A DNA stretch of 64,000 nt from Cornus controversa. Lineage: Eukaryota; Streptophyta; Magnoliopsida; Cornales; Cornaceae. The DNA is taken from positions 26,828,730 to 26,892,729 of the forward strand of contig CM048854.1 of NCBI GenBank assembly GCA_026545225.1, given 5' to 3'. The translations under genes and the position numbers were made by a program. Within the stretch, counting starts at the first letter, position 1; each line of letters opens with the position of its first letter. Shown here one piece after another: positions 34,082 to 44,953 of this stretch. Under the pieces are notes generated by a model, which was not told the origin of the DNA, made no database searches, and was given only the letters and a program-made list of their open reading frames with translations.

Positions 34082-35420
34082 TTTTCATGGTTTAGCAACT
34101 TTTTACCGAAGGTTCATCAAAAACTTTAGTAGTATAGTTGTTCCTATTACTAAATGTATGAAGAAGTGTAACTTCCAATGGGGTGAAGAAGCGAAATAGA
34201 ACTTTGCACTGATTAAGGAAAAACTATCCACTGCACCTATATTAGCACTACCGAGCTTTGAGAAGTTGTTTGAAGTAAAATGTAACGTTTCAATTGTCAA
34301 AGTTGGTGTTGTTCTATCCCAAGAGGTGGCCATCTTGGTTTAGAAAAAACTATAGTATTGGTCGAGGAGTGATACTACTGGCCCCAGCTAAAGAAGGATG
34401 TTGGAAATCATGTGATAAGGTGTCCAGTTTGTTAGTCTGCAAAAGGTCAGTCCCAAAATACTGGCCTTTATTTGCCTCTTCCTACACTAGATTTCCCTTA
34501 GGAGGATCTATCTATGGACTTTGTCCTAGGACTTCCATGCACTCAACAATGAGCCGATTATGTTTTTGTGGTGGTTGATCAATATTCGTAGATGTCGTAC
34601 TTCACAGCTTGCAAAAAGACTTCAAATGCCACACACATAGCAAATCTATTCTTCAAGGAGATTGTTCGCCTACATGGAGTTCCTAAATCCATCACTTCAT
34701 ATAAAGACACCAAATTGTTGTCACACTTTTGGAAGACTTTGTGGAGGCATTTTGATACATCTTTAAATTTTAGCAGTACCAGCCATCTGCAATCCTGTGG
34801 TTAAACTGAGGTGGTTAATCGGACCTTGGACAATCTGATTCATTGTATTTCTTGCAAAAAATCAAAACAGTGGGATCTTGTTATGGCACAGGTAGAATTT
34901 GCATATAACAATATAGTTAATTGGTCTACTGGGAAGTCACTACTTGTTATCGTTCACTGTCATCTGTCGAGCTATGCACTGAATTTAGTTCCTTTATTGA
35001 AATTATCTGGAAAGAATGTGGCTGCTGAACACATGGCAAGTCACATTAAAGCAATCTAGGATGACGTTAGAAGAATCTTAAAGAAGCCAATTCTAAGTAC
35101 AAGGAAGCAGTAGACAAAAAAATAAGACAGAAGGTCTTTCAGGAGGGAGATTTAGTTATGAAGTTTTTGTGTAAAGAGAGGTTTCATGTTGGTACCTATA
35201 ACAAACTGAAGAATAAGAAGTACGAACCGTATCAGATTCTGGAGAAAATCAATGATAATGCTTATGGCGTTGATCTTTTCGAAGATATGACTATTTCCCC
35301 TACATTTAATGTTGCTAATTTTTTGAGTACTTTTCACCAGATGAGGGACGATCTTTCAATAATAACTCGGGAACGAGTTATTTTTAAGCATGGGAGATTG
35401 ATAACTTGAGGACGATCTTG
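34082..35420 (+). pseudogene. Gypsy (chromovirus-type) RNase H/integrase, decayed
   Basis: RNase H traces at 34100-34330 are followed by an integrase core at about 34510-35060. SMDFVLGL appears in one frame; [32 protein letters not shown] and SHFWKTLW appear in another, but the expected acidic residue after SI is replaced (TSYKD). Then TEVVNRTLDNLI and EFAYNN follow. The C-terminal part (35158-35409) has [24 protein letters not shown] and [13 protein letters not shown], the usual end of this integrase. I see no clear chromodomain after it. No 3' LTR recognised. Confidence 0.75.
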
Positions 35421-35559
35421 CACCCTTAATCATAATTATTAAATAGGGTAATTTTGAACCATAGATAGACAAAGATATTTCGACCCACATGATTGATTTT
35501 TTAACTACTTTTGACCGTTAGATTGATTTTTTTATCTTATTATACCAAGCTTAAATGTA

Positions 35560-35593
<34 letters not shown>

Positions 35594-35594
35594 G
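35421..35594. other. AT-rich spacer with (AT)n
   Basis: Short non-coding stretch ending in a pure AT microsatellite at about 35560-35587. Confidence 0.5.
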
Positions 35595-36740
35595 AATAAT
35601 CAATAATTAGTAGACTGTGTTTATTTGTACACTCCTGGGGCTAATAAAGAATGAATATATATATATTTTTTGGGTGGGGGGAATATAAGGAATAAATAGT
35701 TGATAATATATGCATGCCTGAAATTTATGGGAATGAGAATGCTAAATGTAAAATATTTGTAAAATCAACAATTAATAAATAATAAAATATATCTTTAAAG
35801 CATATGGAAATTAACCAAAATATTTACTATTTAATACACAGAGAATCGACAATTAAATAAATATATCTGTAAAAATGTAGGGAGTAAAATTTCTTCAACA
35901 TGAATTATTTATTGAATCAACAATTGATAACATATATATATATATATATAGGAACCAAATTGCTTAATATACGATATCAACATTAATTTTAAGAAAATAT
36001 ATCTGTGAAATAATGGAAATTAGAGAATCTTTTAAATTTATATCATTTATACAATCAACGATTAAATAAGATATATTCTTTGAATTATATATATATATAT
36101 ATATATATAGGGGCCGGGACTTTAATCTAATCCATTTCATATATATATACATATATATATTTATTTATTCAGTTAAAAACTTGTTGTTTTGTTTCATTTT
36201 ACTATGAGTGGCAACAATAGTTTGGCAGAAGCAGGGAATAGCCTGAACCAGGAATGGCCTATAAGGACTAATAGTGAAGTAAGCAAGGAAGGATGTATCC
36301 AACTACAAGCTGATGATGTGAAGACAGAAATTTTGCCAAACCTGGAGGCTCATCAGCGAAGTGCTTTGAAAGATGGTTTTTCCATAAAACTCACTGTATG
36401 TGATGATGATGATAATAACAAAAGGTATACCATGAAAATGAGGAAGAGTAGAGAAGGAAGCTATCTTTTAAAAGCCGGCTCGTTGATTCAAGCCAAGGGA
36501 CTTCGTCCTCACCAGTTGATTGGATTCAGATTCAATGATAGTGAACTGCATTTTAAAGTGTTATTACATATATTTTTTGAGTAGTTACTGTGCTACAGTA
36601 AGACGGCAATTAAGCACAAGAGGATGTACCAAAATTTGAAGAATAATACCGAATAGATTTTGGTCACTTTGGGATAATAAATTGTAGGTAAAGCAAATAT
36701 ATATAACTGGAATATGATATTATTCATATTTACTGCAGAT
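35595..36740 (+). repeat. B3-like gene unit, copy C (reading frame open)
   Basis: Homologous to copies A and B from AATCAATAATTAGTAGACTG onward, through the GGTGGGGGGAATATA and ATGGGAATGAGAATG blocks, to ATATTATTCATATTTACTGCAG at about 36716-36738. Beyond that the A/B tail is absent. It is the only copy with an uninterrupted frame. Confidence 0.8.
36204..36584 (+). CDS. B3-like domain protein, 126 aa (possible small gene)
   Basis: Opens at ATG 36204 (MSGNNSLAEAG...) and closes at TAG 36582-36584. An in-frame TTG five codons upstream is not a credible plant start. The N-terminal 35 residues are Ser/Asn/Glu-rich. From about residue 35, the order ...KTEILPNLEAHQ, KDGFSIKLTVCDDDD, RYTMKMRKS, SYLLKAGSLIQAKGLRPHQLIGFRF, ELHFKVLLHIF resembles a plant B3 DNA-binding domain, especially the L-x-GW-x-F-x-KGL-x-GD-x-IGF type motif near the C-terminus, though the usual GW and GD residues read GS and PH. 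If so it would be a nuclear DNA-binding protein of the small B3 (REM/DUF313) kind. Codon integrity compared with the broken copy A suggests either recent duplication or selection. Expression is unknown; it could also be a pseudogene that still happens to be open. Confidence 0.5.
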   Translation: MSGNNSLAEAGNSLNQEWPIRTNSEVSKEGCIQLQADDVKTEILPNLEAHQRSALKDGFSIKLTVCDDDDNNKRYTMKMRKSREGSYLLKAGSLIQAKGLRPHQLIGFRFNDSELHFKVLLHIFFE

Positions 36741-36829
36741 AATGTGCAACTAGGCCAAGTGGTACCACAAGGGGCTCTAAAGTTTATTATTATTACAAAA
36801 AAAATTGTTATTATTATTATTTATCAAAA
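36741..36829. other. Junction between B3 unit and LTR
   Basis: GTACCACAAGGGGC followed by an ATT/TTA-rich run; no feature supported. Confidence 0.4.
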
Positions 36830-37654
36830 TGTAATACCCCGTAACTTGATAATATTTAAATTGGATTTTTATTTATATAATTGGGTTTTTAATTATTTAA
36901 ATATTTTAATTAATTTTGTCAATGCCTGTTTTTATGTGTTTAATATAAATGTTTGAATTGTTGCTAAGTGTTGATTGAGTTTAATTGTGCGTTAAATATT
37001 TGTTTTAAATAAATTTTTTCTTTTAAATAAAAATATATGGGATTGGGCTACGTTTCCTTTTTTTTTTAATTATTATCTGGTTGGGCTAGACTTCTAGGTT
37101 GGGCTATATATATATTTATATATAGTTGGGCTAAATATTTTAGATTCATTAGTTTAATTATTTAGGAATATTAAATAGAGAAAAGAAATTAAGGTTTAGT
37201 AGTTTCTACGCACAGAGGGTTTCTACGAACAAACAGGGAGAAAGTGGTCGACGCCAGAAAAAGAAAGAAAATGTGATTTTGCTCAAAATCATAAGGTTAG
37301 TTCAATCTCTTCACTTCTCCTTTGAACTTGTAAATATATATAAATATTTGTATTGTTTGATTTCATGAATATACATGTATATGCATATAGGTTTATGTAT
37401 GATTAGGTTTAACAATTTGGGATTTTTGCTTAATTGCATGTTAAAGGAAATTTCTGTTTGATTAAACATGAATGTATTGTGTTAAACTAGGGTTTCGTTT
37501 CTAATAAATAGATTGATAAAAACTAGGGTTTTGTTTTTGGAGAAATGTATATTGACCAAAATATAGGATTTCATTTGTTGAATTTATATGTAGTGATTAA
37601 ATCGTGTTGTATGTATTTACATTTAATTTCTGTGAATAGTGTCGATGTCCAAAA
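36830..37654 (+). mobile_element. LTR 5' part, TGTAATACCCC family, plus strand
   Basis: Starts TGTAATACCCCGTAAC at 36830. As in the 2125 copy, TAAGGTTT...TTTCTACGCACAGA and a purine-rich AGGGAGAAAG block follow (compare 2610-2690). Sequence similarity to the family stops near 37650, where minus-strand protease and gag of another element begin. The 3' part of a plus-strand LTR reappears at 41973-43255. Confidence 0.65.
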
Positions 37655-39090
37655 TTTTTTGACGAACGTATTTTGACCCCACAAAACTCATTCTCGATCA
37701 AAAACTACCTAATAAGAAAAATCGAGTAGCTTTAGTAAGTGGAGAACTATATGACTGAATGTCTTTACCAGGTAAGCTAGCAAATGCTCTATATACAAAG
37801 GAATGAGATACACCAATATCAAATAAAACATGACCAAATCTACCATTGATTAAAACATACCTTCAATCACCTTAGGAGCCTATACATCATATGGTATGAC
37901 GTTGTCGATCCTCCCATAATACATCTGCTGCCCAGGTTGCCCTGAGGCGTTGGCGGTGCGAGTAAAGCTGGACGATGCTGAGCCTGAATCTATGGAACTT
38001 GTGGTACCGGTAAAGGTAGTTGTTGTCTCTGTCCCTGCTGACCAAGCCATCCCAGATTGGTGTAAGGGCAATATTTAGCATAATACCCTAGCTCACCACA
38101 CTCATAGCATTTTCCTTTAAATACACTAGTAGACCTCCTCAAGTGATTTCCCTGTAACTGACCCTGCCCTGCCTGCAATACCCCATTCTGCCTCTTGTGA
38201 GTAAAGGCTTCCCTTCTCTGAGCATCACCATTAGCTATGTTCCTCTTCCATGGCTGCTACCCTAGATGATTGCCCCTATCAAAGTGCCTACTGCCATTTC
38301 CATTTCTCTTCTCCACTGTCTGACTAGTGGATTCCCTATTATGTCGTTTCTCTCCCTTTCCCTTCTTGTAGTCCTTCCTCAACTGACAATGCTATAATGT
38401 AGCATCAACCGCCTAAGCATAAGTGGTATAAGCTGGACCGCCCAAGAAAACTTGTCGAATGGGCCAAATCAACCCATTCACAAAGCAGCACATGTTCTCT
38501 TCCTCAGTGTCCACATCTTCAGGTGCAAACAACAATAAGTTGGTGAACTCTTGCTCATACACTGCAATTGTCCTGTCCCCCTGTTGTAACTCCAAAAATT
38601 CTCATTTTTTGGCTACCCTCATAGCATATGAGAAATACTTAGCATCAAAACGGACCTGGAAATCTACATAAGTCAATGTAGTCCTCTGCTCCAGTATAGT
38701 CACCGACTTCCACCACTGTAATGCATCCCCCACTAGCTTAAAAGTAGCTAGCATCTGTTTATGTACTTTAGTGCACATAATCATGCAAATATGGTGTTCA
38801 ATGTCATTCCTCCACTGATATGCTTCAGTCACCTCCGTAGATCCTAAAAACTCTGGCGGATTTCTTTTTGTAAAGGAATTTCGTACCCTCTCCCAAATGT
38901 TGGGCTGCTCCACTGGTAATTGAACATGCGCCATCTGCGGTGGCTGCTAATTCTTAAGAACAGTCGTCATTCCAGTAGCAGCACCCTGAGCTATAATGGC
39001 TGCCAAATTGCGAGGAAGTTCAACATTTCCATCCTAAACATTGTCCTGACCTTGGTTGTGGTTCGCATTTCTACTCCTACGGGATGGCAT
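37655..39090 (-). pseudogene. Gypsy gag and protease start, Tekay/Del-like, decayed
   Basis: Minus-strand gag begins at ATG 39088-39090 (MPSRRSRNANHNQGQ). Capsid words follow: FTKRNPPEFLGSTE, QWRNDIEHH, FKLVGDALQWW and FQVRFDAKYF, then QQGDRTIAVYEQEFTNL, then a hinge rich in Gln. The zinc knuckle CYECGELGYYAKYC has Tyr where the conserved His should be. The protease core at about 37790-37830 reads LFDIGVSHSF in place of DTG/DSG. At least five stop codons break it. RT, RNase H and integrase are absent, so it is truncated on the left at about 37655. Direct contiguity with the primer site and LTR at 39229-41972 shows it is that LTR's own internal region. Confidence 0.8.
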
Positions 39091-39228
39091 ATGAATAATA
39101 CCCCAATAATAGACTAAGACCTATAGAATCCAATGAGCCCTATACTTAGATTTTATTTATCAAAATACGCAACGCGGAAGATACCATACAAAAGACCCTA
39201 AGGACCCAAGAATACTTAAACCTGAAAT

Positions 39229-39240
39229 GCTCTGATACCA
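39229..39240 (-). other. Primer binding site, tRNA-iMet
   Basis: Minus strand reads TGGTATCAGAGC two bases after the LTR end TTTCA; exact complement of the initiator tRNA 3' end. Confidence 0.9.
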
Positions 39241-39899
39241 ACTGAAATACCCCATACAAAGTTTCATGCATGAGGTGGTCAATCTCATACATAAAATGTA
39301 AGGTATACTTACAACTGATAGTAAACAAGCATAGAATACAAAGACGGAATGAAAAAAAAATTAAAATAAAATAGAAAGTCCTTCTAAAGTAAAAATGTTA
39401 AATATATAAAGTACGTGTCTGACAATACAACTTGGAAGTTCTGTAACCCAAAGACCCCTTGACCAGAAAGAAAAGAAGTTATTACTATAAATTAAATAAC
39501 TGAACAACCAACGTCCCAATTGAGTTCATAAGCTGAACATGAAGAAAAGAATAAATTCCTACTCTAAAAACTGATGAGAGGAGATGCACGTCACAATCAG
39601 CCAACCCAAAACTCTATCCGCGTAGTGGAACCGACCTGGGACCTAAAATGTCAACAAAATGGATTAAACTCATGAGCAAGTTCTCTCTACTACAACTCAA
39701 TCAGAGAACCGGTAAATATACTCTCTATATGAGGGACAACAAGTATATACAAACAGATACAACTCATTTCCTTATTTATCTCATGTCTCCAAAATAGACG
39801 TTATCCTATATATCGTCTCCATTCAACCCCTATCACACAAATTTAGAACCTATTATCTAAGTTCAAAACCTAAAGCATAAAACATAATACCCTATTAAT

Positions 39900-40045
39900 C
39901 CTAGGCAATCCTTACATGCCTCATATACAATCATTAAATACCTTATTAGGTATTGGCAATCTTGACATGCCCCCTGGCAATCTTTACATGCCTCCCTAGA
40001 TACCTTATTAGGTATTAACAATCCTGATATGCCCCCTGACAATCA
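39900..40045 (-). repeat. LTR-embedded hairpin satellite, about 3 units
   Basis: GGCAATC...ACATGCC and ATACCTTATTAGGTAT units in minus orientation; hairpin core intact in two. Confidence 0.85.
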
Positions 40046-41187
40046 TTTTATGTCTTTACAACTAACCTATTAAACCAAAACAAAAGACCTAACCTACTTA
40101 GCACATTAATTTAATCTAACAAAAGTTCAATCACCACAATAAAATAACTCATACACAATTTAAACTAATATCAAATATAATGAATAGTTATGAGTTCAAA
40201 TAATACAATTAAGGAAGGAAAAATAATACAACCACTAATTATATGAGCAAGCACACAACCAAATCTCCAATGTACCTAAATCATCGAGGGAGTCTAAACC
40301 TAGCTCTAATCTAGGTTTCCGGACCTATTTTGTTCCTAAGAACCCTATTTAATCATTCTAGAATTTTTTGAGTTTTTCAGAAAATGAAAAATATTTTCCA
40401 AATAAAAGAAAACGAAAACCCAATTTTGAGGTATACTTTTAAAACCAATTAAACCATGAGGGAAGCTCATTTCCACTTGAAATTTAAAACCCAAGTGTAT
40501 TCTATCCCTAAGAGGTTACCTAAATTTTTTTAGAAATTTTAAAATATTTTTAAAATAAAAGGAAATACAAATCTAGTTTTAAGGCACACTTTTTATGCTA
40601 CTTTAACCCCAAGAGAACCTCATTTTGACTTGAAATTTTAAACCCAAAAGAATTCTGTCCCCAAAAGATTACCCAAATTCTTTTAGAATTTTTAGAAATT
40701 TAAAAAATTTTACTAATTCAAAAATCAATTTTAAAATTTTTTAAAAAATAGAAAATAATCAGGACTAGGCCAGGTGGGCCCCGGTGAGTGGGGCTTACTG
40801 CCGCCATCCCCGGCGTCGGCGATGCACGTGGGGGTTCCTCTTTTTTCCCTTTTTTTTCTTTTCTTCTTTCTTTTCCTGCAACAGACGTTCATCAATGGAG
40901 CCAAATCTTTCCGGGCACTGAATCATGCGTATGAATATACCATTGAACTCGTCTCGATCTAGGCTACAAATTGGTACCAAATTCACCCCCTCTTGCGGCC
41001 TAAATCAAAAACGCCCAATTTCAAGTTTTAAAAATTTTAAAATTTAAAACTCAATTTCCCGTCAATCTACCCAACGGTTCGCAACCAAACTTTCAAGGAT
41101 TGTTCGGGGAAGCAAGATCTACCTATTCATCTGAACAAACACTTTCAAAAATGATGAATACAATAAACCCAATTTCATGTTCGTACA

Positions 41188-41239
41188 TATATATATATAC
41201 ACATATATATATATAGACACACACACACACACACACACC
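41188..41239. repeat. (TA)n(CA)n compound microsatellite
   Basis: ATATATATATACACATATATAT followed by an ACACAC run. Confidence 0.9.
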
Positions 41240-41684
41240 CGTTTATACAATCATCTATACATGCATATACATATGAAAAAATACCCTATAGTAGTAATAA
41301 ACCCCCATATTCTTCATGTTTAATCCACATAATTTTCCTTACCATGCATAATCATACAATTTCATAATTAAATACATGAATATACGTATACATGCAACAT
41401 ATATACATAATAAAATATATATATATAATCTTTGTTTACGATTCAAAGGAGAAGAAAAGAGTTCGAACTTGCTTTCCTGATGAACATGAACTCGTCCTGA
41501 GGAATCGCTTATTCTCTCCCTTCTCTCTTGCGTCTACGCTCTTTCGGTCTCTGTACGTGAAAACGACAAAAACCCTAACCCCTTTTTCTTTTTCTTTTAT
41601 TTTAATTTTCTTTCTAGAAAACTAAAATAAAATTTCTAAATAATTATATTAATAAATATAAAATACTTAGCCCACCTATAAATA

Positions 41685-41719
<35 letters not shown>

Positions 41720-41972
41720 CCCAACAGTCTAGCCCAACCTGATAAAATTTTAAAAATTAAATAACATGTAGCCTAATCTAAAATTTAAAAAAAAAAAAAG
41801 AAAAATACCAAGACTCAGTCCAAATAAAATAAAAATAAAGTAAACTACACCACAATATTTAAAGCACTCAAAGAATTTAATCCAACCAATAAAGCAATTC
41901 AATTTAACTAATAAAATAAAATAAATCATTTAAATTAAAATTAAAAGACCTGCAAAATTTTGGGGGATTACA

Positions 41973-43255
41973 ATTATTGGTGGAGGCAGGATAGGTTTGC
42001 CTAATACCTTGTAAGGCATTTGTAGAATATATGGAGGAAGGCATTGTAATATCCTGCTCCAACACATGGTATGATATTGTCCGCTTTGGGCTCAGCCAGC
42101 ACGGTTTTGCTCTTGGGTTTTACCCCAAAAGGCCTCATACCATTTGGAGAGAACACACTATATATTAGCACGTCCCTTTCTACACACCCAGGTGATGTGG
42201 GATTGAGCACCCTGTACCCTATCAGTGTGGTAGCTCCCCCAGTGTCTCTTCTTTGTACCAGCCCACATCACACCCGCCCACAAAGGTTACTACAATCCAC
42301 CCCCTATGAGGCCCGACGTCCTCGTCGGCACACTTCCTGCTGGGTTCAGACTCTCATACCAACTGTAATACCCCGCTCCAACATATGGTATGATATTGTC
42401 CACTTTGGGCTCAGTTCGCACAGTTTTGCTCTTGGATTTACACCCTAAAAGGCCTCATACCATTTGGAGAGAACACACTACATATAAGCACTCCCCTTCT
42501 CCACACCCAGGCAATGTGGGATTGAGCACCCTGTACCCTGTCAGTGTGGTAGCTCGCCCAGTGTCTCTTCTTTGCACCCACCCACATCACACCCGCCCAC
42601 AAGGGTTACTAAAAGTATGGTAGGATTGCCTAGAAACTAATTAGAAAACTTAGTGTGTTCAGGCATGTTAGGATTGCCTATGGTTTGAACTTATAAATTT
42701 GTTCTACCTTTATTGTGATAATGGATAGGTTGGTTCAAAACATAGTTTTAGTTATTTCTAAGATAGGAGATTAAATGACTAAACGGTATAATTATATCTA
42801 TATGTCTTTATTGTCCTCGTATAGAGGGTATGTTTACTGGTTCTCTGATTGGGTGGTAGTAGAGGGAACTTGCTCGTGGGTTTAACCCACTTTGTTGATA
42901 TTTCAGGTTCCAGGTAATTTCCACTTTGAGGTTATAGCATGGAGTTCCTAGACCATGGCGGTCATCTATTCCTTACCAGACTTTAGTGCAGGGACTTAGA
43001 TCTTTTCATAAAGTATTTACTTTTGTGATTTTTGGTTAAGGGGTCTTTGAGTTACGAGACTTTCAAGTTGTATCGTTCAAACTAGTACTATGTTATTTAA
43101 CATTATTATTTATTTCAGTTAGACTTTCCTTTCAGCATTTATAATTCTTTTTCTTTTATCATTGTATTCTATGCTTGTTTGCTATCAATTGTAGATATCC
43201 CTTATATTTTATGTGTGAGACTGACCACCTCATGCGTGAAATTTGAAGAGAGTAT
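41973..43255 (+). mobile_element. LTR 3' part, TGTAATACCCC family, plus strand, with TRIM inside
   Basis: Carries satellite units at 41995-42030 and 42614-42690, then the TTATTGTGATAATGGATAGG block, GGTTCTCTGATTGGGTGG, GGGTTTAACCCACTTTGTTGATATTTC and GACTGACCACCTCATGCGTGAA, ending AGAGTATTTCGA with a mutated CA end. It is the natural continuation of the plus-strand LTR begun at 36830, minus its middle. The TRIM at 42045-42613 sits in the satellite. Confidence 0.65.
42045..42613 (-). mobile_element. TRIM: miniature LTR retrotransposon, 569 bp
   Basis: Two direct repeats of 250 bases each (42045-42294 and 42364-42613), about 90 percent alike by eye, enclose only 69 bases. On the minus strand the right repeat is followed by TTGGTATGAGAGTCTGAACC, a tRNA-iMet-like primer site with one change, and the left repeat is preceded by ATAGGGGGTGGAT, a polypurine tract. 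Ends are TG...CA-like (TGTAATA and ACTACA, the right one mutated to ACTAAA). Flanks GGCAT and AGTAT match at three of five positions, with two transitions. No coding capacity. A piece of the same LTR is at 17158-17236. Confidence 0.88.
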
Positions 43256-43261
43256 TTCGAA

Positions 43262-43592
43262 AAAATGAATAAACGTAAGAGATTATACCATATGTTACAG
43301 TTCAGTACCCTCATAGCATTAGATACCTCTAGACACAAATGAACAACAAATCTCAAAGATTTAAGGTTATTTTTTTACTAGTCCACAACATTTGCTCCTC
43401 TCAAACCCACTTTTTTAGCAACCGCTCTTAACCACTAGTCCTCAGGTTGTCAATTTGATAGTGAATTAATCTGATGTGTTGAATAAACTTAAGAGTCTGA
43501 AAACATTTCATCGAAGATAATGCATATGATGAATGTGAAAGAAAAATGCAATTTGCATCTCACAAGATTTTTCCTTCAAAAATATGTATGAT
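43262..43592. other. Unclassified DNA
   Basis: No ORF or terminus supported; AT-rich. Confidence 0.4.
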
Positions 43593-43800
43593 GTTAAATG
43601 TGTAAATATGCAAATTACACCCCTCTCTAACATGGTATCAGAGAGCAGGTCATGGGTTCGAACCGCACCATCACATTGCCTAGAAAAATTATCACTCGGT
43701 CAATAAGAAGGCCCATGCAAGTGCTCAACCAAGTTGCAATTGAAGGGGGGCATGTTAGAGGTTTATATATTCAAATCACAAACAAGATAAGTGTTTCAAA
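43593..43800 (+). mobile_element. Candidate degenerate TRIM-like element
   Basis: CTCTCTAACA (ending 43632) is followed directly by TGGTATCAGAGAGCAGG (43633-43649, primer-site-like), about 90 bases of interior, a purine tract GAAGGGGGGCA (43742-43752) and then TGTTAGAGGTTTATATATTC (43753). That is the order LTR end, primer site, polypurine tract, LTR start. The sequence 43593-43632 (TGTTAAATGTGTAAATATGC...) is loosely similar to that after 43753. Outer LTR limits are unclear. Confidence 0.4.
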
Positions 43801-44063
43801 ATGTTTCTCAAAGAGTTTGCCCTTTTTGAAAACTGCAATCTTAAACCTGCCAGTTGATCGATCATTCTGTCGATTGATTGACACAAGTCCAGTATCAAGA
43901 TTACTGTAGAAACAATACTTAGAAAAGTTCTAAATAGTTCCTAATTTCGAAAGCCATGCATTATCAAACATATTTGGAATCAAAATAAGTTCAGAACTTA
44001 GAAATTAAGATACCATGAATATGCAAAGCATGTACCTAATTATGGTGAGTGTGCACCAAAGTG
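43801..44063. other. Unclassified DNA
   Basis: No feature recognised. Confidence 0.4.
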
Positions 44064-44953
44064 TGTAATATCCCCAAAATTTTAAAATAGATTTTTAAAA
44101 TATTTTGAGGGTTAAATAAGTAATTTTGGATATATTTATTTATAATATAAGTATATATATTTATGCTTGGCTAACAAGATTAGGGATTTAAATTTAAATA
44201 GGATCCTAATCCTAATGGGATTATAACCACTAAATAGTCTCTATATAAATTATATGGCTAGGGTTTAATATCGTATGTTATAACCTTAAAATTATAGAAG
44301 CCGGGAAGAGAGACGGCGGCGACGAAGAGAATTACTTGAAAAGAAGGGACATTGGATTGAAGAATTAAAACAGACAAGTTGATTCTTGCTTTATAATTTT
44401 CTATATATTTGTAACTTAGAATTATTATTTTTTTTAGAAATTTTAATTTAACATGTTATACAGTCTATAACAATTTAGTTTGATGAATAGTCTTATATGT
44501 ATTCATGATTAAGAATAGTTCTAATTGAGGGATATTTATTTGTAGTTGATAGATAAATGAGAGAGATTTACACAGAATGATTTTCATATATGCTTTATGT
44601 ATTTTTTTTATAACCATATCTGTTGCGATTTACTTGTTTCCCAACTTATTGATGAACGATATTTGTATTATTTCCTACATTGTTTTGTTTTGTCGGTCTA
44701 ATAAGGAATGGACCAATGGTATTTTTAATTAGCAAGTAACTGGAGGGTTTGTGGCTCAAATTTATTTGCGGCAATTTTCTTTTCTGTTTTGAAAGCCTGG
44801 AGACTTATGGAGCAAGGCTGAAGACTTGGCGAGGAAGTTTTATACATCTATTTTAATGTTGTGATTGATTTGATAACTTCTTGTTAGATAAGGTATGAGA
44901 ATTCTTGTTCAAGAAAGAATTGATTTTGAAGAATATATAAATAAAGGTAGGGT
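44064..44953 (+). mobile_element. LTR 5' part, TGTAATATCCCC type
   Basis: Starts TGTAATATCCCCAAAATTTT at 44064, a variant of the family terminus, and runs non-coding into the CACTA end at 44954. A purine-rich GAAGAGAG-ACGGCGGCGACG block (44300-44330) resembles the leader-like part of related LTRs. No 3' end found. Confidence 0.4.

Larger units (their letters stand above)
39243..41972 (-). mobile_element. 5' LTR, 2.73 kb, TGTAATACCCC family, minus strand
   Basis: Minus strand begins TGTAATCCCCCAAAATTT at 41972 and ends GGGGTATTTCA at 39243, followed by a primer site and gag. This is the copy that ties the LTR family to a Gypsy Tekay/Del-like gag. It holds about three satellite units (39900-40045), a GC-rich patch (40760-40830) like the one at 3280-3430, microsatellites at about 41190-41240 and 41685-41717, and a pyrimidine-rich block. 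Frames inside are short. Confidence 0.85.

Noticed and set aside
43650-43670. GGGTTCGAACC resembling a tRNA/SINE box B
   Set aside because: It follows a primer-binding-site-like motif; no box A at the right distance and no tRNA fold.
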